Made by a program: the position numbers and the translations under genes. Positions 36,540-47,503 of a stretch of 64,000 nucleotides of DNA are shown here, piece after piece. Source of the stretch: Sinorhizobium fredii. Lineage in GTDB: Bacteria > Pseudomonadota > Alphaproteobacteria > Rhizobiales > Rhizobiaceae. The first letter of the stretch is position 1, and each line of letters opens with the position of its first letter. Below the pieces are notes generated by a model. It saw only the letters and a list, made by a program, of their open reading frames with translations, searched no databases and was not told where the DNA came from. The stretch is from contig NZ_CP024309.1 in the NCBI RefSeq assembly GCF_002944405.1, positions 310,001 to 374,000 of the forward strand, written 5' to 3'.

Positions 36540-37028
36540 TCAGGCCCGTGCCGCGTCGGGATAGGCTTCGATGGTCGCTATGGCATCATCGACCAGTTTC
36601 GAACCCGCCTTTGCGAGTTTGCCGAGTGTGTCGAAGCCGAACCGATGGACATCGCGCAGGGTCTTCGAAAGAACCACCAATCGCCCGGTCGTGAGAACAA
36701 CGCGACCGAAGCCCTCAGGGCTCATCATCATGGTCGACGATGCAAGCAGCCCGGAGCGCTCCTCGATCGCAAGAGCCGCGCAGGTGTAGAAAATCTGGAG
36801 CCTCCACAGCACGTCTGGATCGGGATCGCCGATGATCGGGATCTCACGGCGCTGCTCCTTCGTGACGATGAAGTCTGCGAGCAGGTCGGCGTCGGATTTA
36901 TCCTCCCACATTCCGTAGGTGTCCTGGGCGCGGATCAGGCGTATGAGGCTTTTGAGGAAAGGCGTGGCAAGGGCCTTCTCGTCCGCCTCGACGGCATGGA
37001 TGACCGGGGTAACCGACGGTGATCTCAT
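36540..37028 (-). CDS. NifX-associated protein (DUF269)
   Basis: A 162-residue protein with the family core FLKSLIRLIRAQDTYGMWED, IPIIGDPDPD and FGRVVLTTGRLVVLSKTLRD. It is nearly always found next to nifX and is thought to help iron-molybdenum cofactor synthesis. It begins 3 nt after nifX. Confidence 0.92.
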   Translation of the reverse strand: MRSPSVTPVIHAVEADEKALATPFLKSLIRLIRAQDTYGMWEDKSDADLLADFIVTKEQRREIPIIGDPDPDVLWRLQIFYTCAALAIEERSGLLASSTMMMSPEGFGRVVLTTGRLVVLSKTLRDVHRFGFDTLGKLAKAGSKLVDDAIATIEAYPDAARA

Positions 37029-37031
37029 CGT

Positions 37032-37526
37032 TCAGTCCTCGTCCTCGAAGGATTGCTTTTTGGCGGCGCCCGCTTCCATCAGCACCCTGCGCAGCCAGGG
37101 TGGAGGACCCGTCCTGAGCATGGTCTGGGTGCGGGTTAATACGTCTTCAATGGACTGGTTTTGCGGCACTTTGATCGGATGGATTCTTGCCGAAACAAGC
37201 TTTGCTGCGGAGGGCCCGCCGATTGCCAGACAGAATAGGAGATGACACCCCTTCAAGGCCTCCACCTTCGGAGTGATGCGGTCATCGCCCTCGCTCCGGT
37301 GCTTGCCGCTCTCGTCCGAAACATCTTCAAAGGCGACAGCTTCCACGAAATTCCAACCATCGGACGTCACCTCGTAGACGGCGAAGCACTTCGCCGATCC
37401 GAAATGGGCATTGAGGCTCTTCATATCCTGCGTGGCAATCGCTACCCGCAAGGAACCTGTTTCCCCTTTTGGCCCCTGTGGGCGAACCGCGTCAGTGACG
37501 AGAGAAAGTCGGCGGGCGGCTGTCAT
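37032..37526 (-). CDS. nifX: Nitrogenase cofactor carrier NifX
   Basis: A 164-residue protein of the NifX/NafY cofactor-binding family. The core LRVAIATQDMKSLNAHFGSA and the later CHLLFCLAIGGPSAAKLV match NifX. It binds NifB-co or the precursor during iron-molybdenum cofactor assembly on NifEN. ATG 37526 is chosen, overlapping the nifN end by 35 nt; a start further upstream lacks similarity. It sits in the usual nifENX order. Confidence 0.92.
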   Translation of the reverse strand: MTAARRLSLVTDAVRPQGPKGETGSLRVAIATQDMKSLNAHFGSAKCFAVYEVTSDGWNFVEAVAFEDVSDESGKHRSEGDDRITPKVEALKGCHLLFCLAIGGPSAAKLVSARIHPIKVPQNQSIEDVLTRTQTMLRTGPPPWLRRVLMEAGAAKKQSFEDED

Positions 37527-38877
37527 CTGGCATTTCCCGGTTGCGGAACGGATCGAGTGATCGAGGCGTCGGCATGTGCTGATTCGCCTGGAAGATGTTG
37601 GCGACATCGAAGATCAGGTCGCGTGTCCCCTGATAGAGGGTCGTGAGCTTGTGCTGGCTGCCCAGTCGGTCGAAGATCGGGAACCCCACGCGCATAATCG
37701 GAATGCCCAGGCGCTCGGCCGCCTGGCGTCCGTGCGAATGGGTGACAAGCAGATCAGCGCCTCCGGCAAGACCTTCCAGATCGCCAAGATCACCGACCTG
37801 GACCTGTTTGGCAGGCACTTTCTCAAGAATGTTCGAGGTGCCGGTTGTCGTGACGGCCGCTGAAATTTCTGCGCCCATGCCGGTAAAGAAGATGGCAAGC
37901 TGGTAAAGCTGGTCGGGCTCGGCGGCGATGGCAATTTTCTTGCCGCCGAAATGAAAATGCCCGTCGAGCAAGGCGTCCTGCAGCTGTGCGCGGCGACGAC
38001 GGATTTTCGCTGGCGCCGGCGCACCGGAAAGGGCAGAAAGCAGGGAGACGAAACGGTCTGTGTCCTTCAATCCTGTGAGCGACTGGAACAATGCGTAAGG
38101 CACTCCGGTCAGTCTCTCCAGCACCTCCGCCGGACGGCGCATATGCTCGCCGATTGCGATGCATTGCACAGCCGTGCCAAGCTCCTGAATATCCTTGACG
38201 GCCGTGCCGCCATAGGTGGTCGGCACCCAACGGTCGTCAGGTACCGTACCGTCGAGCGAGCCGGAAAGGTCGGGCAAAATCACCGCCTTGAGCCCGAAGC
38301 TTTCCACCGTCTCGCGCACATGCTCGATGTCAGCGACCGTGAGGTTCCAGCCTGGCAGAATCGCGATCTTCTTGCCCTGCCTTGCCTGCTCACCGCGCAG
38401 CGTAATCCTTTGGATCATGGCGGTGACAGCCTTGGCCCAGCCCTCCTCGATCGCTCCCTCGAAATCCGGCGTGTTTGCCAGCACGATCTCGGTGCCTGCG
38501 AGTTCTTTCGCGCGCATCATCTTGATGTTTGCGAGATCCCTTGCAAAATCCTCGCCACGTGTTTCCACCAACGCAGTGGTACAAACCCCGATTAGTTCCG
38601 GGTTCGTGCGCGTCTTCAGATTGAGGATCGCCTCTTCCAGATGGTCCATGCCGCCTAGGATCGTCGCCACCTCGTCCATCGCCGTCGTCTGCAACGGGAC
38701 GGCTTCCTTGAAGTGCCTCACGAGGAGGACCAGGGCGAAGCTGGTGCAGCCCTGGCTGCCATGGAACAAGGGCACCGCATCATTGACTCCCAGAAAGGCG
38801 AGCGCGGCACCCAGCGGCTGCGAGGACTTTAGCGGATTGACCGCCACCGATTTGGTTTGGGGAAGGATGCGGGTCAT
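37492..38877 (-). CDS. nifN: Nitrogenase cofactor scaffold subunit NifN
   Basis: A 461-residue homologue of NifK. KSSQPLGAALAFLGVNDAVP and LFHGSQGCTSFALVLLVRHF contain the cluster-binding Cys residues, and VCTTALVETRGEDF lies where NifK has its next motif. With NifE it forms the scaffold on which the iron-molybdenum cofactor matures. Its start overlaps the nifE stop by 4 nt. Length is normal. Confidence 0.95.
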   Translation of the reverse strand: MTRILPQTKSVAVNPLKSSQPLGAALAFLGVNDAVPLFHGSQGCTSFALVLLVRHFKEAVPLQTTAMDEVATILGGMDHLEEAILNLKTRTNPELIGVCTTALVETRGEDFARDLANIKMMRAKELAGTEIVLANTPDFEGAIEEGWAKAVTAMIQRITLRGEQARQGKKIAILPGWNLTVADIEHVRETVESFGLKAVILPDLSGSLDGTVPDDRWVPTTYGGTAVKDIQELGTAVQCIAIGEHMRRPAEVLERLTGVPYALFQSLTGLKDTDRFVSLLSALSGAPAPAKIRRRRAQLQDALLDGHFHFGGKKIAIAAEPDQLYQLAIFFTGMGAEISAAVTTTGTSNILEKVPAKQVQVGDLGDLEGLAGGADLLVTHSHGRQAAERLGIPIMRVGFPIFDRLGSQHKLTTLYQGTRDLIFDVANIFQANQHMPTPRSLDPFRNREMPDDSRPPTFSRH

Positions 38878-40376
38878 CGGCTCACCTCAGCGCTTGCCGA
38901 AGCCGTCGGCTGTTGTAGGGATGCTCTTTCACAGTCGTGGAGTGGCTCGGGTCCGCTCTGTGTGCTAGGCAGTTCTTCCTCCAGGGCAGGTTGGTATTCC
39001 CATGGTGCCGGCTCCAGCACCTGGCGCCAGATCGGATTGTGAATGGCAAGGTCGATCTGACGTACGAGTTCCACCATGCCGTCATAGCCGGCATAGGGGT
39101 GGTGACGTTCCTGGTTGATATCGAGCCAAGGAGTCTTCGCCTTCAGCGCGATGAATTGCGTACGCCCGCCCGAGAGCATGATGTCGGCCTTGCCTTCTGA
39201 AAGCAGGTCGTAAAGCTCGCGCGCAGACATCGACTCGAACATGTGGTTCTCGTCCTCAAGGATCTGCTTGATGCGCTCCTTGTCCTCGATGGTCGATTTC
39301 TTGACGGAGGTGCCGACGATCTCGACGCCGATCTCCGTCAGCGCATGGACGACCGACCAGGACTTTACCCCGCCGGTATTGAGCAGCACGCGCTTGCCTT
39401 CAAGCCTCGGCCGATACGCCTCAAGCTTCCTCCACGCAATCGCCTCCTCCTTCTCGATCAGGGTTTCCGTGCGCTGGATCAGCTCCGGATCGGCCCCCTT
39501 GTTCACAAGCAGCTTGGCGATTTGCCGGAGTGCTTCCGATGTGTCGGTGATGCCGTAGAACGAGCCCTCGAAGAAAGGGATGTCCCAGCGCTCCTCCATC
39601 TTGCGGGCAAGATTGATGAGCGCCGTCGAGCACACCAACATGGCCGCCCGGGCACGGTGCGCGGAGGCCACGTCGAGGTAGCGCGCGTCACCCGGAATGC
39701 AGGCGCGCACGCGAATGCCGAGACGGTCAAGGAGCGGCTTCACCAGCCAGAACTCGCCGGAAAGGTTGAACTCACCCAGGATATTGATGTCGTGAGGCCC
39801 TATATCGTCGGGCTCGACCGTGCCGATGACATGATCAAGCAAGGCCTCGCCGGCAAGCTTGTTGCCGAGGTTTTTGGAGCCGACGAAGCCTGGCGCGTTG
39901 ACTGGCACCACCGGCAAGCCGAACTTTTCCGCCGCGCGCTTGCAGACCGCCTCGATGTCGTCACCGATCAGTGCCGTCACGCAAGTCGAATAGACGAAGA
40001 TCGCCGGCGGAGCATACTTTTCCTTGATCTCGCGGATCGCCTTGAAAAGCTTCCGCTCCCCCTGCCCCATCACCACGTCGAGCTCGGTGAGGTCTGTCGT
40101 GAAGCTGGTGCGCCATAGCGTTTGCCCCGACGACGCCGCGCCGCGGTTGTCCCAGGAATTGCCCTCGCAGGCAAGCGGTGCATGGATCAGGTGCGCCACG
40201 TCGGTGATCGGCTGCAGCACGATCTTGGCCCCGTCGAAAGCGCAGCCGCCGGCTGCCGCCCCGGGGGTCAGCGGCTTCGAGCAGCCTTTCTGGCGCGCCT
40301 TTGCATCCTTGCTGCGGTTCTTCTCGCAGGCGGGCTCGTCGAAGACATCATTGATTTTAACGGTGAGCGGTGACAT
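38874..40376 (-). CDS. nifE: Nitrogenase cofactor scaffold subunit NifE
   Basis: A 500-residue homologue of NifD. The motifs GAAAGGCAFDGAKIVLQPIT, PLACEGNSWDNRG and VYSTCVTALIGDDI carry the P-cluster-type Cys ligands of NifEN. The C-terminal ILSGGRTQFIALK and HHPYAGYDGMVELV are conserved. It starts 64 nt after nifK, in one transcription unit with nifHDK. Confidence 0.95.
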   Translation of the reverse strand: MSPLTVKINDVFDEPACEKNRSKDAKARQKGCSKPLTPGAAAGGCAFDGAKIVLQPITDVAHLIHAPLACEGNSWDNRGAASSGQTLWRTSFTTDLTELDVVMGQGERKLFKAIREIKEKYAPPAIFVYSTCVTALIGDDIEAVCKRAAEKFGLPVVPVNAPGFVGSKNLGNKLAGEALLDHVIGTVEPDDIGPHDINILGEFNLSGEFWLVKPLLDRLGIRVRACIPGDARYLDVASAHRARAAMLVCSTALINLARKMEERWDIPFFEGSFYGITDTSEALRQIAKLLVNKGADPELIQRTETLIEKEEAIAWRKLEAYRPRLEGKRVLLNTGGVKSWSVVHALTEIGVEIVGTSVKKSTIEDKERIKQILEDENHMFESMSARELYDLLSEGKADIMLSGGRTQFIALKAKTPWLDINQERHHPYAGYDGMVELVRQIDLAIHNPIWRQVLEPAPWEYQPALEEELPSTQSGPEPLHDCERASLQQPTASASAEVSR

Positions 40377-40440
40377 TGCGCCGGTTTCTTAACTCCATTG
40401 GGGAAGACGGCCGGCCTTGAGCGAAGGCCAGCCGCCGCTG

Positions 40441-41982
40441 TTAGCGGGTCAGGTCGAAAGAATAGTCCGTCACACCCGTCTCGCTCGTCTCGCGATCGAG
40501 CTTGTCGAAGATCTTGTCGAGGATTGCCGTCAAGACGCGTAGGCCCCCTTGGTAGCCCATGAGAGGGAAGCGATGATGATGGTGCCGGTCGAAGATCGGG
40601 AACATCAGCCGGATCAGCGGCGTGCCGGTGTCACGCTCCAGGTATTTGCCGTAGGAATTGCCGATCAGCAGGTCCACCGGCTCTGTAAAGAGCAGCGAGC
40701 GCATCGCCCAGAGGTCCTTGCCCGCCCAGACCTGCGCATCCTTGCCGAAGGGCGAGGATTGAAGCAGTTCCTTCATTTCGGTTTCCCAGGCCGTGGTGCC
40801 ATTTGTGGCGAGGCAGTGGGTCGGCTCGCCGCCGGTCTCCATGACGAACCGGGCGATGGCGTAGACGAAGTCGGGATCTCCGTAGATTGCGTATTTCTTG
40901 CCATGCAGCCAGGCCTGGCTGTCCGCCATGGCGTCGACCAGGCGGCCGCGCTCCATACCGATTGCCCCAGGGATATCCTTGCCGGAAATCTCCGAGACCT
41001 TCATCAGGAATTCGTCGGTCGCCTTCACCCCGAGAGGATAGTGGAACGAGACCGTCGCCTGCCCGACCTCTTTGCAGTATTCCAGCGTCTTGCGGGTGTT
41101 GTAGTGCTGCAGCGACAGTGTCGCTTCGGCATTGAGTGCCGCCTTCACGTCCTTGATCATCGTGCCGCCGTCATACATGCGATACATTCCGTCCGACGGC
41201 GTGTCGAACTGGTCGGAGGCGTCCTGGAGGAACGTGTAGGACACCTCCATCAGGTCGAGCAGGCGCTTGAGCTCACGGTTGTTGCCGACGCAGAAGCCGT
41301 CGAAACCCGGAATGATGTTGATCGCCCCGCAGGTTTCCTTGCGCTCCTGGCCTTTCCAGAAGTGCTCTAGAATGCCCTTGACCATGACGTCGTAGCCATC
41401 GACATGGCTGCCGACGAAGGCGGGCGTGTGTGCGAAAGGAACATCGAAGTCTGGCGGGACCGAGCCTTCGTTCCTGGCGTTTTCGATGAAGCCGTGCAGG
41501 TCGTCGCCGATGACCTCCGCCATACAGGTGGTCGAGACGGCAATCATCTTCGGATCATAGAGCGTATAGGTGTTGGCGAGCCCGTCGACCATGTTCTTCA
41601 GGCCGCCGAACACCGCAGCGTCCTCCGTCATCGAGGACGAGACCGCTGATGACGGCTCCTTGAAATGCCGCGACAGGTGCGAACGGTAATAGGCAACGCA
41701 GCCCTGGCTGCCATGCACGAAGGACATGGTCCGCTCGAAGCCAGCGGCAGCAAACACCGCGCCGAGCGGCTGGCATGCTTTGGCGGGGTTCACGACGAGC
41801 GCTTCGCGGGCGAGGTTCTTTTCGCGGTACTCCCAGGTCTTGGTGTATTCCCGCTGATCGGTAACGATCTGGTCCGGGTGCGGGCATTCAAAATTCAGCC
41901 TCTTCTCGGCAAGCATCTCCCTATATTCCGGCTCGCGGAACAGCGGAGCGTGGTCGAGAACTTTTTCGGCCGACTGCGGCAT
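40441..41982 (-). CDS. nifK: Nitrogenase molybdenum-iron protein beta chain
   Basis: A 513-residue NifK. The P-cluster Cys residues lie in [34 protein letters not shown] and [13 protein letters not shown]. The Ser-rich stretch [17 protein letters not shown] is canonical. With NifD it forms the catalytic tetramer that reduces dinitrogen. Length and frame are intact. Confidence 0.97.
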   Translation of the reverse strand: MPQSAEKVLDHAPLFREPEYREMLAEKRLNFECPHPDQIVTDQREYTKTWEYREKNLAREALVVNPAKACQPLGAVFAAAGFERTMSFVHGSQGCVAYYRSHLSRHFKEPSSAVSSSMTEDAAVFGGLKNMVDGLANTYTLYDPKMIAVSTTCMAEVIGDDLHGFIENARNEGSVPPDFDVPFAHTPAFVGSHVDGYDVMVKGILEHFWKGQERKETCGAINIIPGFDGFCVGNNRELKRLLDLMEVSYTFLQDASDQFDTPSDGMYRMYDGGTMIKDVKAALNAEATLSLQHYNTRKTLEYCKEVGQATVSFHYPLGVKATDEFLMKVSEISGKDIPGAIGMERGRLVDAMADSQAWLHGKKYAIYGDPDFVYAIARFVMETGGEPTHCLATNGTTAWETEMKELLQSSPFGKDAQVWAGKDLWAMRSLLFTEPVDLLIGNSYGKYLERDTGTPLIRLMFPIFDRHHHHRFPLMGYQGGLRVLTAILDKIFDKLDRETSETGVTDYSFDLTR

Positions 41983-42104
41983 GGTGGTTACCTCTTTTCA
42001 TCTGGCGCACCAGGACGGCGGCACAGGGATGTCGAGATGTTTCAGATTCCCCCGAATGGGGTCGGGGACATGAAGGGCCCCCTGCTCCTCGGAGGCCCTG
42101 GTCT

Positions 42105-43607
42105 TCATTCGGCAGCCAGCGCCATCGGCGGCCCGGCCTTTTTCTTCCAAGGGGCGTCGTAGAGGTCCCAGACCGGGCTGTTGATCGCCAGATCCATGTC
42201 ACGGGCGAAAATCGCGAAGCCGTCGTAGCCGTGATACGGCCCGGAATAATCCCAGGAATGCATCTGACGGAACGGAATGCCCATCTTCTGCACCGGATAC
42301 TTTTCCTTGATACCGGAGCCAACGAGATCAGGGCGGATCCCTTCGATGAACCTTTCCAGCTCGTAACCGGTCACGTCGTCATAGATTAGCGTGCCCTCTT
42401 TTACGTAATGCCCGGTGCGCTGATAGTCGTCGTTGTGGGCGAACTCGTAGCCTGTACCGACGATCTCCATGCCGAGGTCCTCATAGGCTGTGATGACGTG
42501 GCGAGGACGCAAGCCGCCGACATAGAGCATCACTGTCTTGCCTTTGAGGCGCGGCCAGTACTTGTCGATGACGGCGTCGACCAAGGGGCGGTACTTGGCA
42601 ATGACCGCCTCGGTCTTGTCCTCGATCGTCGGTCCGAAATGCTTGGCTATCTTGCGGAGCGACGCTTCGATCTGGGAGGGACCGAAGAAATTGTATTCCA
42701 TCCAGGGAATGCCGTACTTTTCCTCCATGTGCCGGCAGATGTAGTTCATCGACCGGTAGCAGTGGATCAGGTTGAGCTTGGCCTTCGGCGCCCGCTCTAC
42801 CTCAGCGAGGGTCGCGTCCCCCGACCAGTTGCCGACCACGCGCAGCCCCACTTCCTCAAGGAGAATGCGCGAGGCCCACGCGTCGCCGCCGATATTGTAG
42901 TCGCCGATGATGTTGACATCGAAAGGGCCGGCCTCGAACTCTACTTCCTTCTTGTCGAGGACCCAGTCGCGTATAGCGTCATTGGCAATGTGGTGGCCAA
43001 GCGATTGCGAGACGCCTCGGAAGCCCTCGCAGCGCACCGGCACGATCGCCTTGTCGTGCTCGTCGGCCTTTTTGCGCGAGACCGCCTCAATGTCGTCACC
43101 AATCAGGCCGATCGGGCATTCCGATTGAATGCTGATGCCATTGTTCAACGGGAACAGCTCTTCGATCTCGTCGATGATCTTTTCGAGCTTCTTGTCGCCG
43201 CCGAATACGATGTCCTTCTCCTGGAAATCGGAGGTGAACTGCAAGGTCACAAACGTATCGATGCCAGTCGTGCCGACATAGTAATTGCGGCGCTGCGACC
43301 AGGAATACTGGCCGCAACCGACCGGCCCGTGTGAGATATGGACCATATCCTTGACCGGACCCCACACGACACCCTTGGAGCCGGCATAGGCGCAGCCGCG
43401 GATCGTCATTACGCCGGGAACGGACTTGATGTTCGACTTGACGTCGCATTCGGAAAGGATCTCTCCCTCCTTGCCGGCCTCGTCTCCGCTCTTCGCGACG
43501 CTCAGGTGCTTCTTGCGGCGCTTCGCCGCCTTGTCTGGATAACGCGACAGCACCTGCTCGATAAGCTTCTCATTGAGAGCGCCGTCATTCTCATGGTCGA
43601 GGCTCAT
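42105..43607 (-). CDS. nifD: Nitrogenase molybdenum-iron protein alpha chain
   Basis: A 500-residue NifD. P-cluster Cys residues lie in [29 protein letters not shown] and [11 protein letters not shown]. The cofactor Cys is in [20 protein letters not shown] and the cofactor His in [20 protein letters not shown]. It is the catalytic subunit holding the iron-molybdenum cofactor. It lies 109 nt downstream of nifH. Confidence 0.97.
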   Translation of the reverse strand: MSLDHENDGALNEKLIEQVLSRYPDKAAKRRKKHLSVAKSGDEAGKEGEILSECDVKSNIKSVPGVMTIRGCAYAGSKGVVWGPVKDMVHISHGPVGCGQYSWSQRRNYYVGTTGIDTFVTLQFTSDFQEKDIVFGGDKKLEKIIDEIEELFPLNNGISIQSECPIGLIGDDIEAVSRKKADEHDKAIVPVRCEGFRGVSQSLGHHIANDAIRDWVLDKKEVEFEAGPFDVNIIGDYNIGGDAWASRILLEEVGLRVVGNWSGDATLAEVERAPKAKLNLIHCYRSMNYICRHMEEKYGIPWMEYNFFGPSQIEASLRKIAKHFGPTIEDKTEAVIAKYRPLVDAVIDKYWPRLKGKTVMLYVGGLRPRHVITAYEDLGMEIVGTGYEFAHNDDYQRTGHYVKEGTLIYDDVTGYELERFIEGIRPDLVGSGIKEKYPVQKMGIPFRQMHSWDYSGPYHGYDGFAIFARDMDLAINSPVWDLYDAPWKKKAGPPMALAAE

Positions 43608-43716
43608 GGGCCCTGGTCCCTTTCAGGTTCGGTGACGCCTCGCCGACGAGGCGTTGTTCTTTAGGAAGAGCGCGCCGGGGTCGATGCCGGCGCGCTCCTG
43701 CCGGCGGCGGGGGAGG

Positions 43717-45360
<1,644 letters not shown>

Positions 45361-45732
45361 ATGACGAAAGCTACGGAAACAACCCGCTCAGCGGTGACAG
45401 GCAAGTTTGTGACGCAGCCCATCGGCGGCAAAAAGGCTGCCAAATTCGCCCAGGTCGAAGGATTGGAGATGAATGCCGCTTCAAAGGCGCTTTCAAAGAA
45501 GCTGGCCGCAAGTGGGCTTAAGGGTGAGGCGTACCGTAGCGAGATCGTCAAAGCCTTCAAAAAAGGCTGGCAGGTGGTCCGCTACAATGCCGTCGAAGAC
45601 CCGCTGTGCTATCCCGGCAGCCATGTGCTGCGCAACAAGGCGGATATCAAGGACCAGGACCACGAATTCCGCCATCAAGAACTTTTTCGGGACCGAAGAC
45701 GAAGAGACCTCACAGGGCAACCAGATAGGTAA
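45361..45732 (+). pseudogene. Antitoxin-Fic toxin remnant, fused and truncated
   Basis: The first 62 residues (TRSAVTGKFVTQPIG to SGLKGEAYRSEIVKAFKKG) match the small antitoxin that precedes rhizobial Fic toxins. The frame runs on without a stop into VVRYNAVEDPLCYPGSHVLR and NKADIKDQD, the start of a Fic AMP-transferase. Fic homology ends after about 40 residues, before the catalytic HPFxxGN motif, and the tail is unrelated. The end overlaps the 3' end of the cytochrome gene on the other strand. Confidence 0.65.
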
Positions 45733-47125
45733 CCAGCGCATCCTTTTCTTGCTGTGCAAGCTTTGTTCCCAGAACCAGGTTGAAGAACTCGACCGTGTCG
45801 GCGAGTGTCAGCAGCCGCCCATCGTGCAAATAGGGCGGAGAGTCCTTTATGCCGCGCAGTGTGAAAGTCTTGATCGGACCATCCGATGACATTACGAGAT
45901 CATTGACCTTTTGGCCGACCTTATAGAAGCGCTCAAGCTTCAGGTCGTGCAAGTTGTTGTCCATGAAAGCGGTCCCCGGGAAATGGCAAAGGGCGCAGCG
46001 ACCCTTGCCCATAAATACCCGTTCGCCCTCCAATTCCTGCTCACTCGCAAGGCTTGGATCGAGGCGTCCGAACGCGTCCAGCTTGAGCGCTGGCGGGAAG
46101 TCGATCATATTCTGCATCTGCGCCATCAGCGAGGCCTGGCTCGCGCGATCGAGCAGGTTCACCCCCTTTCGCGCCGCGCTCACATGATCGCCGTTGAAAT
46201 AGGCCGTGCGCTGCTCGAACTCAGTAAAGTCTTCAACCGACCGAAGAGACCGTTTGGAGCCATGGATCTGCTGATTGAACAGTCCGCGCAGGCTGGTAGT
46301 GTCGAGACGAAACCGCTGCGCCTGTGGCCGGACGTCAGGGGTCAGGTGGAAGGCGGCATTCGTATGGAAGTTGGAATGGCAGTCCAGACAGGCAACGCCC
46401 AGGCTCTCTTCGGCAACCTTGCGATCCTCGGTCTCATTAAACTCTTCTTGCGGAAACGGCGTTAGCAGCAGCCGAAGCCCTTCCATCTGCACCGGCGTAA
46501 TGATGCCGCTCATGATCTCATAGAAGTTCCTGGTCGTCAGAAGCTCGCCACGCGACACGTCACCAAGTTCCGGATGCGTGGTCAGGAAGATCGGCGGCGG
46601 GAACTCCGGCGTCAGGTGATCGGGGAGGTCGAAGCCGACATCGAAGCGCCTGAGATCCCTGCCTTCCCGGCGGCCGATCTCATTAATCTGCACCTCGGGA
46701 AAGACTTGGCCGCCCGTCGCCTGCTTTACATGTGGCAGCGGCAGAAAGCCGCGCGGCAATAGCGCCTGGTCTCTGATCTCGTCTGGGCTCTTGGCGGCCA
46801 ATGTGTCCCAGCTTACGCCCTTCGGGAGTTTGACGCGAACGCCTGCCTGAACCGCCTTACGGCGACCTGACATCATCACACCTTTTATCGGACGGTCGGA
46901 AAGATCGTATCGCTCCTCAAGCAAGCTGCTCTGACGTTTCATGACGCGCGGCTTCGTACGTTCGTCGAGTTCCTTCGCCTCGGAAAACGGGATAGTCGGA
47001 AAACTCCTATAGATCAGATCAGCAGGCAGCGGATAAGTCGCGGTCGCAAGGGCATGCGCGGAAACTGAGAATGCGATAGTTATAGCGATCAGAATAAAAG
47101 CTATGATCTCACGCAGACCTGACAT
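45710..47125 (-). CDS. Di-haem cytochrome c peroxidase/MauG-family protein under NifA control
   Basis: A 471-residue exported protein with a hydrophobic leader (IIAFILIAITIAFSVSAHAL) and two c-type haem sites, CLDCH near residue 270 and CALCH near residue 385. The later haem-ligand region GIKDSPPYLHDGRLLTLADT is typical of di-haem peroxidases. It probably reduces peroxide or oxidises a partner in the periplasm of bacteroids. ATG 47125 is chosen for AAGG upstream and the signal peptide. A sigma-54 element and a perfectly palindromic NifA site are upstream, so it should be induced with nitrogenase. Confidence 0.87.
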   Translation of the reverse strand: MSGLREIIAFILIAITIAFSVSAHALATATYPLPADLIYRSFPTIPFSEAKELDERTKPRVMKRQSSLLEERYDLSDRPIKGVMMSGRRKAVQAGVRVKLPKGVSWDTLAAKSPDEIRDQALLPRGFLPLPHVKQATGGQVFPEVQINEIGRREGRDLRRFDVGFDLPDHLTPEFPPPIFLTTHPELGDVSRGELLTTRNFYEIMSGIITPVQMEGLRLLLTPFPQEEFNETEDRKVAEESLGVACLDCHSNFHTNAAFHLTPDVRPQAQRFRLDTTSLRGLFNQQIHGSKRSLRSVEDFTEFEQRTAYFNGDHVSAARKGVNLLDRASQASLMAQMQNMIDFPPALKLDAFGRLDPSLASEQELEGERVFMGKGRCALCHFPGTAFMDNNLHDLKLERFYKVGQKVNDLVMSSDGPIKTFTLRGIKDSPPYLHDGRLLTLADTVEFFNLVLGTKLAQQEKDALVTYLVAL

Positions 47126-47189
47126 GTTGCTTTCGCCTTTTCCACTACAATGCCGGACGGCAGGCTTCGTTTGCCGGTGTTCAGTCACC

Positions 47190-47205
47190 TTCAAAATTTG
47201 TGCCA
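47190..47205 (-). promoter_or_regulatory. Sigma-54 promoter of di-haem cytochrome gene
   Basis: The minus strand reads TGGCACAAATTTTGAA: a perfect -24 and the same TTGAA -12 variant as nifH. It lies 65 nt before the start codon. Confidence 0.82.
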
Positions 47206-47288
47206 ACAGATCAGGGACATTGTTTTGCGATGTGCTCAGCTGCTTGAACGAGAGCGCGGCCGGACGGACGGTGGGCGAACATCAACGT

Positions 47289-47304
47289 GTCAGGTACCTG
47301 ACAC
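47289..47304 (-). promoter_or_regulatory. NifA upstream activator site, perfect palindrome
   Basis: TGTCAGGTACCTGACA is a complete TGT-N10-ACA site and a perfect 16-bp palindrome, extended on both sides by AACG/CGTT. It is 84 bp upstream of the -24 element at 47200-47205. Confidence 0.88.
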
Positions 47305-47503
47305 GTTGATTCGGCGGCTGCAGTCTGCATTGCTCTTCCAGCCAGTGACGAAGCGGATTACATTCTCCTGGCTGCCTGGGTGGGGTGAGATATTCGTCGC
47401 GCGCGGCAAAAGCAGTGGAGCTGGTGCATACACTCCCCCGCGAAAAGACATTACCCACTGACTGATAGAGCTCTCACAGCAGCGAGTTTGGACAGCGCGG
47501 CGG

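Noticed and set aside
39243..40118. Long plus-strand open frame opposite nifE
   Set aside because: A mirror of nifE codon structure in GC-rich DNA. It has no family motif.
42408..43334. 308-codon plus-strand open frame opposite nifD
   Set aside because: An antisense shadow of nifD with no ribosome-binding site or similarity.
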